A DNA stretch of 64,000 bases from Lachnospiraceae bacterium (GTDB lineage: Bacteria > Bacillota > Clostridia > Lachnospirales > Lachnospiraceae). A program made the position numbers and the translations under genes. Numbering within the stretch: position 1 is the first letter of the stretch; each line of letters opens with the position of its first letter. Location of the stretch: NCBI GenBank assembly GCA_902363555.1, contig CABJAM010000001.1:124001-188000 (forward strand), read 5' to 3'. Below the pieces are notes generated by a model. That model saw nothing but the letters and a program-made list of their open reading frames with translations. It made no database searches and was not told where the DNA came from. Below are positions 51,335-59,604 of the stretch, one piece after another.

Positions 51335-52240
51335 TTGGACTTGATTCAATTAAATTATTTTATTGCGGTCGCGAAGTACCGGAATTTTTCGGCGGCTTCC
51401 AGAGAATTTTTTGTGTCTCAGCCTGGCATAAGCCACCGTATTAAAGAATTGGAGAAGGAGCTGGGTACGCAGTTATTTATACGGAATACACGTTCTGTGG
51501 AATTGACAACTGCCGGGGAAATCTTTTTGGAGGATGCAAAGCGGATCGTTTCGATTGTTGAACAATCCAAATATAAACTGCTTCAAAACAGCGGCGAGTC
51601 CATGGTTTTATCCATTGCCCATCTGGCTTCCCCAAGCAGAAATTTTCTTCCGGAGGTTATCAATTTGTTTCATCAAAAATATCCTCATGTCAAGGTAAAT
51701 CTGATCCGGGCGGATGCTTTACAGATCAGCACGGCGGCACGGAAACAGCAGTACGACATTTATTGTTCCATGACTCTGGATCTGGTTTCCATGTCGCATC
51801 TGGTCTGCAAAAACATACAGGTGGATCATTACTGTCTGGTGACGCCGGATACCCACCCGGCAATCGCGCGGATGCCTATTGATTATTCCAAACTGGCCAG
51901 TGAGCCTTTTGTTGTATTTAACCCGGAGCATGCTGTGGTCATGCACAGCCAGATCCTTCAGATCTGCCGCCAATTGGGCTTTTCACCGAGGATAACCGGA
52001 ACCTATAACCTGTATGAGGATCTTTTATATGCAGTGGAGGCGGGCATGGGAATCACCATACTGCCGTATCGCACTAAGAATTATATAAATAGTAATTTAG
52101 CGTACACATTGTTGGATGTGACAAACGTCTCCGCTGATTTGGCGCTGGCCTGGAACCGGGAAACGAAAAATCCTGCGGTGATGTTGTTTCTGGATGTTTT
52201 TTGGAATTATATGAAAGAGTGTCCGGATAAGTTTGTGTGA
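51335..52240 (+). CDS. LysR-family transcriptional regulator
   Basis: A ~301-residue regulator with the N-terminal winged helix (LDLIQLNYFIAVAKYRNFSAASREFFVSQPGISHRI) and a LysR substrate-binding domain (~90-290). The TTG at 51335 is preferred because GGGGGT lies 6 bases upstream and the family sequence begins at this point; an ATG-type start 22 codons upstream (51269) has no ribosome binding site. It is divergent from the ene-reductase and immediately upstream of the CGD genes, so it probably senses an aromatic or flavonoid compound and controls one or both. Confidence 0.85.
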   Translation: MDLIQLNYFIAVAKYRNFSAASREFFVSQPGISHRIKELEKELGTQLFIRNTRSVELTTAGEIFLEDAKRIVSIVEQSKYKLLQNSGESMVLSIAHLASPSRNFLPEVINLFHQKYPHVKVNLIRADALQISTAARKQQYDIYCSMTLDLVSMSHLVCKNIQVDHYCLVTPDTHPAIARMPIDYSKLASEPFVVFNPEHAVVMHSQILQICRQLGFSPRITGTYNLYEDLLYAVEAGMGITILPYRTKNYINSNLAYTLLDVTNVSADLALAWNRETKNPAVMLFLDVFWNYMKECPDKFV

Positions 52241-52270
52241 GTTGTGACCGAAAATTATTGAAAACAGTGA

Positions 52271-52340
52271 TTGAAAACGAAATATATATTTTCAAAATAT
52301 ATGAAAATATAATTGACATTTTCTGAAAATGATTTATAAT
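52271..52340 (+). promoter_or_regulatory. CGD operon promoter with TGAAAA/TTTTCA operators
   Basis: TTGACA (52313-52318), a 16-base spacer and TATAAT (52335-52340). ATTTTC-T-GAAAAT (52318-52330) sits between the two boxes. ATATTTTCA-N7-TGAAAATAT (52286-52294/52302-52310) lies just upstream, and TTGAAAA/TTTTCAA pairs at 52271-52277/52289-52295. These share half-sites with the importer promoter at 43889-43946. Confidence 0.65.
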
Positions 52341-52397
52341 AAATATATCAAATGAGGACTGGCGGGTTTTCAAATATGAGAGATAAGGTGGGGTTGT

Positions 52398-52829
52398 ATG
52401 GCATACGAGGAGAAAATTAAGCTCATCGTGGATAACAGTATCAGGAATATTGAGGCAGGTCAGGATGTGATCGGTTACACGTTTAAGGTCAGGCTTTATA
52501 CATACAGGGGAACCTGGTTATCCTGTATAGAGCGTATGGCGCTGACGTTGGACGGCGCGCCGGTGGATATGGATCAGGTCGTTTTCAGACTTAATGGCAA
52601 AAGATTTCTTGTAAATCAGCTAAAGGAGCTTTTTACTGAATATTGGTATATTCTGGACAAAGCCGAAGTGATCGTTTTAAAGGACCGGGGATTGACACCC
52701 GGACAGCATGCGCTGGGATTGGATATGAGCATACGGATACCGTATAGCGGATATTTCGGCAGCTACCATTGCCAGGACGCGGCGGAGACAAAGGTATTTA
52801 CAATGGATGGGAGGTGTGGCAATGATTAA
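52398..52829 (+). CDS. C-glycoside deglycosidase beta subunit (DUF6379)
   Basis: A 143-residue all-beta protein that matches the small subunit (DfgB/DgpB type) of C-glycoside deglycosidases, enzymes that break the C-C bond between a sugar and an aromatic aglycone after the sugar has been oxidised at C3. The core GYTFKVRLYTYRGTWLSC, LTLDGAPVDMDQVVFRLNGKRF and GLTPGQHALGLDMSIRIPY aligns with the N-terminal part of the fused protein at 53954. GATAAGGTGGGG precedes the ATG. It overlaps the alpha-subunit gene by 8 bases, so the subunits are translated together. The family is well supported; the aglycone is not known. Confidence 0.8.
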   Translation: MAYEEKIKLIVDNSIRNIEAGQDVIGYTFKVRLYTYRGTWLSCIERMALTLDGAPVDMDQVVFRLNGKRFLVNQLKELFTEYWYILDKAEVIVLKDRGLTPGQHALGLDMSIRIPYSGYFGSYHCQDAAETKVFTMDGRCGND

Positions 52830-53847
52830 GCACAGTATTACATTGTACAGCTTTGGCAAAAAGTTTGCCGATGAAACCTATTCCATTGAAGATTGTATTG
52901 CAAAGGCGAAGGCGCTGGGCGCGGATGGTATCGAGCTGGTAGCGTCTCAGATGATGCCGGGCTATCCATGGCCCACAGAGGAATGGATGGATTATTTTAA
53001 GGGCCTGTGTGAGAAGCACCAGGCTGATCCGGTGTGTTACAGCGCTTACGTGGATATGGGCATGCGCAGTGACCGGGATCTGAATGCCAATGAAATTATG
53101 GAGTGTACGCTTAATGATATGGAGATTGCAGCCCGGCTTGGTTTTAAGCTGGTACGCAGCCAGCACGCCATGTCGCCGGCGGTTTTGGAGCGGATGATCC
53201 CCTATGCGCAAAAGTACGGACTGCATCTGGCCATTGAAATGCATCATCCCCATGAACCGTCCACGCCGGTTTGGCAGGAATATATGGATGTGATGCGCCG
53301 CAGCGGCACGGACTGTATCGGTATCGTACCGGATATGAGCTCCTTCCAGCAGTACCCTACGGGCACGTACCGGGATTTTATTATACGGAGGAAGCATGTG
53401 CCCGCGGACGTGGTGGATGCTGCCATTGCCGCACATAACCGCTGGGAGCCTAAGGAAGCGGTGCTGGAAGCTGCGCTGGCTATGGTGAAAGGTGGCGGCG
53501 CACTGGCCGCGGCGAAAGGTGACGGTGCGCCAGCTAAGGCGAAGGAAGGCGATGTGCGGAGCTTTATTGACGATATGTATTACCGGTATGCGCATCCCAC
53601 AGATTTTGACGGCTTGAAGGAGGTCCTTAAATATTCCAAGTATATTCACGGCAAGTTTTTCTATATTGATGACAGTGGAACTGAGGATGCGATTCCTTAT
53701 GATACGATTTTAAATATGATCAAGGCGTCCGGGTTTGATGGCTACATATGTACGGAATTTGAAGGAAATACATTTGACGAAAAGCTGGACGAGGAAGAAC
53801 AGATCCGGCGGCATATACGTATGCAGAAACGCATATTAGGACAGTAA
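52822..53847 (+). CDS. C-glycoside deglycosidase alpha subunit (TIM-barrel, sugar isomerase-like)
   Basis: A 341-residue xylose-isomerase-like TIM barrel. Metal ligands expected for the Mn-dependent alpha subunit are present: E139 (AIEMHHP), D171 (IVPDMSS), H276 (KYIHGKF) and E312 (ICTEFEG). With the beta subunit it would cleave the C-glycosidic bond of a 3-oxo-C-glycoside. Residues 223-243 form an Ala/Gly/Lys-rich insertion (GGGALAAAKGDGAPAKAKEG) with no counterpart in the fused homologue downstream. The ATG at 52822 follows GGGAGGTG. No oxidoreductase for the C3 oxidation is in the operon. Confidence 0.82.
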   Translation: MIKHSITLYSFGKKFADETYSIEDCIAKAKALGADGIELVASQMMPGYPWPTEEWMDYFKGLCEKHQADPVCYSAYVDMGMRSDRDLNANEIMECTLNDMEIAARLGFKLVRSQHAMSPAVLERMIPYAQKYGLHLAIEMHHPHEPSTPVWQEYMDVMRRSGTDCIGIVPDMSSFQQYPTGTYRDFIIRRKHVPADVVDAAIAAHNRWEPKEAVLEAALAMVKGGGALAAAKGDGAPAKAKEGDVRSFIDDMYYRYAHPTDFDGLKEVLKYSKYIHGKFFYIDDSGTEDAIPYDTILNMIKASGFDGYICTEFEGNTFDEKLDEEEQIRRHIRMQKRILGQ

Positions 53848-53953
53848 AGGCAGAGGCAACGATAACAAATATTTGCGGTTGAAGCACAGAAACCGTTCGT
53901 TCGGCTGCTCGAAATGGTTTCAAATTAAAAATATAATTGGGAGGTTTTTTAGT

Positions 53954-55306
53954 ATGTACGAAAAGTTTATGCTTGATGAAAAGAGTTTTCAAAATGTATA
54001 TGACCATGGGAAAATCACAGGCTTTCAACTGGGCGTTCGGGTGACCCATTACCACGGTATTCCATTATCCCTTATTGGAAAGTTTGATATGGTGATCGAC
54101 GGCACAGCCTATGGCACCGACGATATCACATTTTCCGTCAAGGGAAAAACCTATACGATTCCGGAGTGCTGGAATGTTATCAATGTCCGCTGGGATTTTG
54201 CGGAGGTGGCCATTATCACGGTCAATAAAGAAGGCGGCCTGGCTCCGGGTGTCCATGAGGTTGATTTCACCCAGACGCTTTATGCCTATGAATTTGCCAC
54301 CGTGAATAATTTCAAGACATCGCTGACCTTGCAAAGCCCGATCAAACGCGGCGTTACCCTGTACAGCTATCAGCAGGAGGTTTATATGGGCAAGCTGGAT
54401 CTGGAGGGAATGATCCGCGAGGTAAGTAAGCTGGATACCGATGGCGTGGAGATCCTCACGGAAGCCTGTATCCCGGATTTCCCAAATCCGTCCGATTATT
54501 TTGTATACCGCTGGTTCGAGCTGATGGATAAATATAAGACAAAGCCGGTCTGCTACGATTCCTCCTTTGATGGCAGGAACTATAAGACGCGGCCAAATGG
54601 CAGGGAAGAGGCGATTGCGAAGCTGGAGGCAGATATCCGTCTGGCGAAACGTCTTGGATTTACGCAGATGCGCGCCCAGGGGCCATTTGAGTTGATCACG
54701 GCCTGCCTGCCCTATGCCCAGGAGAACGGCATGAACCTGGGTATGGAGATCCATTCGCCCAATGTTCTTGACAACGAATATACTAACCGTATTGTGGAGT
54801 ATATTCAAAAAACAGGCACAAAGAGCCTGAGTATCATTCCGGATATGGGTATTTTTATGAAGGAGCCCATGCGCATCTGCTATGAACGGCACCTGCGCCG
54901 CGGCGCTACGCCGGAGCTGGTCAGCTACGTGTGCGAGGCATATAAGCGTCAGGCTGACCGCCAGGAAACCATTGAAGAAGTGCGTAAAATGGGCGGCAAC
55001 GAGCTGGATCTGTTTTGGGCCAATGAAGCGTTTACTTTTACCTGGTGTGACCCGAAGCTGCTGACCGGACTGGTTCCCTATATCAGCCACATTCACGGCA
55101 AGTTCTATGAAATGACGGAGTTTGGCGAGGAGTACAGTATTCCGTATGGCGAGGCGATTGAAGCTCTTAAGGCCGGAAATTGGGCCGGATATATTTGCTC
55201 GGAGTATGAGGGGCAGAGACATTTCCATGACCTGCGGTATTTTGAGGTGGATAGTATTGAAGAGGTGCGTAAGCATCATAAGATGATGAAGAAATATATT
55301 GGATAG
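53954..55306 (+). CDS. Fused beta-alpha C-glycoside deglycosidase-like protein
   Basis: A 450-residue chain in which a DUF6379-type beta domain (1-~125; TGFQLGVRVTHYHGIPLS, KEGGLAPGVHEVDFTQ) is joined through a short linker to an alpha-type TIM barrel (~130-450; RGVTLYSYQQEVY onward). Predicted metal ligands are E265 (GMEIHSP), D297 (IIPDMGI), H381 (SHIHGKF) and E417 (ICSEYEG). The domain order, beta then alpha, is that of the separate genes upstream. The ATG at 53954 has GGGAGG at 53939-53944; the in-frame ATG at 53873 has none. It is probably a second enzyme of different specificity, or a 3-oxo-glycoside processing partner. A single-chain CGD is unusual as far as I know. Confidence 0.78.
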   Translation: MYEKFMLDEKSFQNVYDHGKITGFQLGVRVTHYHGIPLSLIGKFDMVIDGTAYGTDDITFSVKGKTYTIPECWNVINVRWDFAEVAIITVNKEGGLAPGVHEVDFTQTLYAYEFATVNNFKTSLTLQSPIKRGVTLYSYQQEVYMGKLDLEGMIREVSKLDTDGVEILTEACIPDFPNPSDYFVYRWFELMDKYKTKPVCYDSSFDGRNYKTRPNGREEAIAKLEADIRLAKRLGFTQMRAQGPFELITACLPYAQENGMNLGMEIHSPNVLDNEYTNRIVEYIQKTGTKSLSIIPDMGIFMKEPMRICYERHLRRGATPELVSYVCEAYKRQADRQETIEEVRKMGGNELDLFWANEAFTFTWCDPKLLTGLVPYISHIHGKFYEMTEFGEEYSIPYGEAIEALKAGNWAGYICSEYEGQRHFHDLRYFEVDSIEEVRKHHKMMKKYIG

Positions 55307-55634
55307 CATCAGATAGCCTTTAAAGCTAAAATAGCTTTAGAGGCTATTTTGCTGGGGCACTTGGCCGGTGCACGTATAGTTGGGCCAATATTGAAATATG
55401 CCTGTAAACCATCGAATTTTTTAATATTAATTGGTGTGCAGTATATAGATAGATCAGTTAGCTAACTGTCCGAGTACTTATCAAAGGTTTAGTAGTTCCT
55501 GCTGTAAAAAATAATTGTAAACATGTTATTTGTATTTTATAATTAGACTATCATTAGTATTTGTAATTTAGATTACGATGGGGAAAGTATAATTAGTGTA
55601 AATCTTTTAATTATTGACAAATAGGAGGCAAAAT
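55307..55634. other. Intergenic stretch: terminator then promoter
   Basis: Holds the terminator of the CGD operon at 55313-55350 and the promoter of the AT-rich orphan gene (TTGTAA 55515-55520, 17-base spacer, TATAAT 55538-55543). The rest has rising AT content and no gene. Confidence 0.6.
55313..55350 (+). terminator. Intrinsic terminator of the CGD genes
   Basis: ATAGCCTTTAAAGCTA (55313-55328) and TAGCTTTAGAGGCTAT (55332-55347) form a 16-bp stem with one mismatch, followed by TTTT. Confidence 0.7.
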
Positions 55635-56840
55635 ATGGATGTTTTGCAAATAGTACTGTCATCAGTAGTAATAGTTGCTTTAATAAATATGGCTATGCAA
55701 TATAAATCCAGCCAACTTCAGTATGTTATGTGTGAACGGGAAAAAAGGAGAAATGATATTAAAAAGTGTGCTGAGGAATTAGGAAATGCAAATAAAGATG
55801 ATATAAAGAAAATTTTATCATTACTCAAAGCTAACTTAAACGCATATGGTTGCCATAATTCAAATTCCTACCCCATAGATTTAAAACTTAATTTTTTACT
55901 GGATGAACATATATGGAAAGAAATTAATTTGTTAGAGCAAGAGTATCAAAAATCAAATTGCCTGGATGAGGAAGCTATAAATAAGCATAAAGAAAATTTA
56001 ATAGTGTTTCTAAGTCAGTTATTAACTTTTGATATTAATAAGTCAACGGCGGAAATTAGTGATAATAGAATCTCAACTGTTTCGGTTGTTTTATTTATAA
56101 CAAGTATTATTGCGAATCTATATTTTATATCAAAACAGCAAACTAATGTAAATTATATTCAGATATTTATATTCTTAGTAGTACCATATCTATTGATATG
56201 GATACCTTATTGGCTTGAAGTTCCAAATATATTAAAGACAGTAAAATGGTATAAAAAATTTTTGTTGTATTTAATTTGTTGGTGTACGGGTATAGTATTT
56301 GCGTTTATAGAAATTTTGACATTTAGATTGTCATATAGTTTAGATATTATCTTCCCTGCCATAACAATGTTTTTACTTATTATATCAATGTTTTGTGCAT
56401 TTATATATGTTATGTCCAAAAAAAATATGTATAAAATATACGATGATACAATTATGAGGATACTTGGGATTAATCAGATGTTAATATTTGGATGGGGATC
56501 AAGTTTTTCTTTATTAAGAACTACTGATTTTTTTGCAGAGTGCGGAATTAATTGTTGTGTAAGATATGGAGATAATAGCATACTGAATGATCAAATGTTT
56601 ATATTATATTATAATGGCTTATCATCTGAGGAAAAAGTAAATGGACTAAATTGGAGGGCAAAAATATCATATAAATTTCATAAGAAGGAGGATATTTATA
56701 ACTTTATTAAAATGAAGCCATCGAGATGCAAGCTTATTGTTAAATATGAGGTTGAAAAAGGTTTAAATAAATTTTCTTTGGGTTATCAGAAAAAGGAATG
56801 GATGGATTGGATTGAACATATAAAAAATGTAAAAGATTAA
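55635..56840 (+). CDS. AT-rich orphan multi-span membrane protein of unknown function
   Basis: A ~401-residue protein with one N-terminal span (residues 3-20), a Lys/Glu/Asn-rich cytoplasmic segment of ~120 residues, and then a cluster of four or five spans (~150-275). A soluble C-terminal domain of ~120 residues ends in KKEWMDWIEHIKN. The ATG at 55635 follows AGGAGG; an upstream in-frame start is not needed. Codon use is strongly AT-rich compared with both neighbours, and it has its own promoter, so horizontal acquisition is likely. I do not recognise a family; the layout (membrane anchor plus soluble domains) occurs in defence or signalling proteins, but that is speculation. Confidence 0.6.
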   Translation: MDVLQIVLSSVVIVALINMAMQYKSSQLQYVMCEREKRRNDIKKCAEELGNANKDDIKKILSLLKANLNAYGCHNSNSYPIDLKLNFLLDEHIWKEINLLEQEYQKSNCLDEEAINKHKENLIVFLSQLLTFDINKSTAEISDNRISTVSVVLFITSIIANLYFISKQQTNVNYIQIFIFLVVPYLLIWIPYWLEVPNILKTVKWYKKFLLYLICWCTGIVFAFIEILTFRLSYSLDIIFPAITMFLLIISMFCAFIYVMSKKNMYKIYDDTIMRILGINQMLIFGWGSSFSLLRTTDFFAECGINCCVRYGDNSILNDQMFILYYNGLSSEEKVNGLNWRAKISYKFHKKEDIYNFIKMKPSRCKLIVKYEVEKGLNKFSLGYQKKEWMDWIEHIKNVKD

Positions 56841-56902
56841 TGAAATGTTTGCCTAAAATATTGTTGGCCATTTTTGCAGGACTCGCGTAAAGGAGCGGTG
56901 GC

Positions 56903-59023
56903 ATGGATAAGGGAACAGAAATTTTGACAACCGATTATGTTATAGGTACGCAGACCTATATGAATTTAAAGCCGATGGATAAAATTAACGGTTTTGACGT
57001 CCGCCCGGGCTTTTACGAAAGCAACGGTGCGTTTGCATTGCCTGGTGGCGTGAACTTTACGCTGACATCCCAGAATGCGACCCGGTGTGAGCTGCTTTTA
57101 TTTCACCGCAAAGCAGAAAAGCCCTACGCCTGTATTCCATTTCCGGACAATTACAGAATTGGCAATGTCTTTTCCATGATTATTTTTGGCCTGGAAATCG
57201 ATGAATTTGAGTATGCCTATCGTCTGGACGGGCCGTATCATCCGGAAAAGGGGCTGATCTATGACCGCACACGGTATATTCTGGATCCTTATGCCAAAGC
57301 CGTTGCCGGGCAAAGTGAGTGGGGAAAGCATCCGGCAGGAAAGCAAAAATATCATTATAAGGGCAGGGTCGTCCGTGATAATTTTGACTGGGGCAATTGT
57401 AAGCAGCCGTTGATCCCTCTCAAGGATACCATTATCTATGAATTACATGTCCGGGGTTTTACAAAGCATTCCACATCCAATGTAAAGTATCCGGGCACCT
57501 TTGCGGGGCTTATGGAGAAGCTGCCATACCTCAGGGAGCTTGGGATCAATGCCGTGGAGCTGATGCCAGTTTTTGAATTTGATGAGATGGGCGGCAGCCG
57601 TGAGGTAGATGGAAAGCTGCTGCTGGACTACTGGGGCTATAATCCGGTATGTTTTTTTGCGCCAAATACGAGCTATACTGCTCAGGTGGAGTACAATCAG
57701 GAAGGACTTGAGCTGAAAACACTGATAAGGACGTTTAATGAAAATGGTATTGAGGTTATTCTTGATGTTGTATTTAATCATACGGCTGAAGGAAATGAAA
57801 AAGGGCCGTTTTTCTCCTTTAAAGGTGTGGACAATAATATTTATTATATGCTGACTCCAGATGGTAAGTATTATAATTTCAGCGGCTGCGGCAATACATT
57901 AAATTGCAACCATCCGGTTGTGCGGCAGATGATTTTGAACTGCCTGCGATATTGGGTGATCAACTACCGGGTGGATGGCTTCCGTTTTGATCTGGCGTCT
58001 ATTCTGGGGCGGAGCAGTGACGGTACGCCCATGAGCCAGCCGCCGCTGCTGGAAAGTCTGGCGTATGACCCGATTTTAAGAAATGTGGATTTAATTGCAG
58101 AGGCCTGGGATGCGGGCGGCCTGTATCAGGTGGGAAGCTTTCCGGCATGGAACCGGTGGGCAGAATGGAACGGAAAATACCGGGATGACTGCCGCAGCTT
58201 TTTGAAGGGCGACGCAGGGTACGCAAAGGCCGCTGTTCTGCGGATTATGGGTTCACCGGATCTGTACCCGCCCGGGAAACGGGGCGCCGGTGCATCTATA
58301 AATTTTATAACCTGCCACGATGGCTTCACGTTAAATGATCTATATTCGTATAATCATAAGCATAATGAGGCCAATGGCTGGAATAACCAGGATGGAACTG
58401 ACGATAACCGAAGCTGGAACTGTGGCGTTGAAGGCGCTGTGGAAGATGGCGCGATTCGGGAATTCCGGCTACGCATGATGAAGAATGCCTGTGCGGTCCT
58501 GCTTTGCAGCCGGGGAACGCCCATGTTCCTGGCAGGAGATGAATTTGGAAATACTCAGTATGGCAACAATAATGCTTACTGCCAGGATAATATCATTTCC
58601 TGGCTGGACTGGTCACTGCTGAAGGAAAACGGGGAATTGTTTGAGTTTTTCCGTTTTATGACGGCATTTCGCCATAAGCACAGTGTTATCCGCGAAGACA
58701 GATCCCCGTGTAGCTGGGGATTTCCCAATATGAGCAGTCACGGCGTTCAGCCGTGGAAGGATGATTACGGCTGGGAGGACCATACGGTTGGTGTCATGTT
58801 TGCCGGCTGGGATGACGGAGATGATGTGGTCTATCTGGGAGTGAATGCCTTTTGGGAGCCGGTAAAGCTTGAGCTTCCGGTGCTTCCGGAGGGAGTCTGC
58901 TGGATGCCAGTGGTAGATACTTATCGTGGCGCTGGCAGTATCATTACGGGGGAAGAAATACTGGAGCAGAGGGAGTATGTTTGTGGGCCGCGGTCGGTGG
59001 TGATTTTTCGGGTCAGCGAATGA
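56903..59023 (+). CDS. glgX: Glycogen debranching enzyme GlgX (GH13 isoamylase type)
   Basis: A 706-residue alpha-1,6-glucosidase-type enzyme acting on glycogen or limit dextrins. It has an N-terminal CBM48-like domain (LPGGVNFTLTSQNATRCELLLF) and a GH13 barrel: nucleophile Asp in VDGFRFDLAS (~363), acid/base Glu in LIAEAWDAGG (~399), and stabiliser Asp in FITCHDGFTLND (~472), plus DVVFNHTAEG. Length and motif set match GlgX/isoamylase. AAAGGAGCGG precedes the ATG. No other glycogen genes are nearby. A terminator overlaps its 3' end. Confidence 0.9.
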   Translation: MDKGTEILTTDYVIGTQTYMNLKPMDKINGFDVRPGFYESNGAFALPGGVNFTLTSQNATRCELLLFHRKAEKPYACIPFPDNYRIGNVFSMIIFGLEIDEFEYAYRLDGPYHPEKGLIYDRTRYILDPYAKAVAGQSEWGKHPAGKQKYHYKGRVVRDNFDWGNCKQPLIPLKDTIIYELHVRGFTKHSTSNVKYPGTFAGLMEKLPYLRELGINAVELMPVFEFDEMGGSREVDGKLLLDYWGYNPVCFFAPNTSYTAQVEYNQEGLELKTLIRTFNENGIEVILDVVFNHTAEGNEKGPFFSFKGVDNNIYYMLTPDGKYYNFSGCGNTLNCNHPVVRQMILNCLRYWVINYRVDGFRFDLASILGRSSDGTPMSQPPLLESLAYDPILRNVDLIAEAWDAGGLYQVGSFPAWNRWAEWNGKYRDDCRSFLKGDAGYAKAAVLRIMGSPDLYPPGKRGAGASINFITCHDGFTLNDLYSYNHKHNEANGWNNQDGTDDNRSWNCGVEGAVEDGAIREFRLRMMKNACAVLLCSRGTPMFLAGDEFGNTQYGNNNAYCQDNIISWLDWSLLKENGELFEFFRFMTAFRHKHSVIREDRSPCSWGFPNMSSHGVQPWKDDYGWEDHTVGVMFAGWDDGDDVVYLGVNAFWEPVKLELPVLPEGVCWMPVVDTYRGAGSIITGEEILEQREYVCGPRSVVIFRVSE

Positions 59024-59053
59024 GCGCAACTGACCCGGTACGCTTATTTTGTT
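59010..59053 (+). terminator. Terminator of glgX, overlapping its stop codon
   Basis: CGGGTCAG (59010-59017) and CTGACCCG (59031-59038) form the stem; the glgX stop codon lies in the loop, and a T-rich tract follows. The convergent TetR gene ends inside the tract (59044). Confidence 0.55.
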
Positions 59054-59604
59054 TTTTTCAAATAGCTTTCAGTTGTTTGTATAAATTCCGCGACATCCAG
59101 TGACGCATTCCCGATCGTCTGGTGGATATAAAGCCCGTCGGAGAGCAGCAGGAGCAGCCACGCCAGATAATCCGGCGGCAGCACCTGCGTGCGCTCTCCT
59201 ATTTTTTCGGAAATGACCCGGGCAAATTCGGTGTAGCGTTCCAGCAGCCGATCCCGGATCTTATCATTGCCCAGCATGGCATCATAGAAGAAATGTATAC
59301 GCATTCCTGCCGTAGCCACATCCCGTTCAAGCACATACTTTACGAGACGGTGCAGTGATGTATCCTTTGTTTCGTCCTCGGTCCAGGTGATCAGATCGTT
59401 AAATTGCTCATCCAGATACCTGTCAGTTATATCAAAAAGTATATCGCTTTTGGATTTATAATGGTAATAAAGTGTTCCTTTGGAAATTCCGGCTTCATCG
59501 GCGATTTCGGCCAGGGAGATATCGGACAATTTTTGCTTTTTTAAAAGATTTTCTGTGGATTCTATAATTAATTCCTTGACATTATCCTTGCGTGGAGCGG
59601 CCAT
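59044..59604 (-). CDS. TetR-family transcriptional regulator
   Basis: A 186-residue repressor with an N-terminal helix-turn-helix (residues ~10-55; KLSDISLAEIADEAGISKGTLYYHYKSKSDIL) and an alpha-helical ligand domain. AGGAGG precedes the ATG. It is convergent with glgX. Its usual target, an efflux or transport gene, is not seen upstream; instead there is an AT-rich region with palindromic repeats and a broken nuclease gene. Ligand unknown. Confidence 0.88.
   Translation of the reverse strand: MAAPRKDNVKELIIESTENLLKKQKLSDISLAEIADEAGISKGTLYYHYKSKSDILFDITDRYLDEQFNDLITWTEDETKDTSLHRLVKYVLERDVATAGMRIHFFYDAMLGNDKIRDRLLERYTEFARVISEKIGERTQVLPPDYLAWLLLLLSDGLYIHQTIGNASLDVAEFIQTTESYLKKTK

Noticed and set aside
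54065..55309. 414-codon minus-strand frame
   Set aside because: Antisense to the fused CGD gene, whose conserved motifs make the plus strand the coding one.
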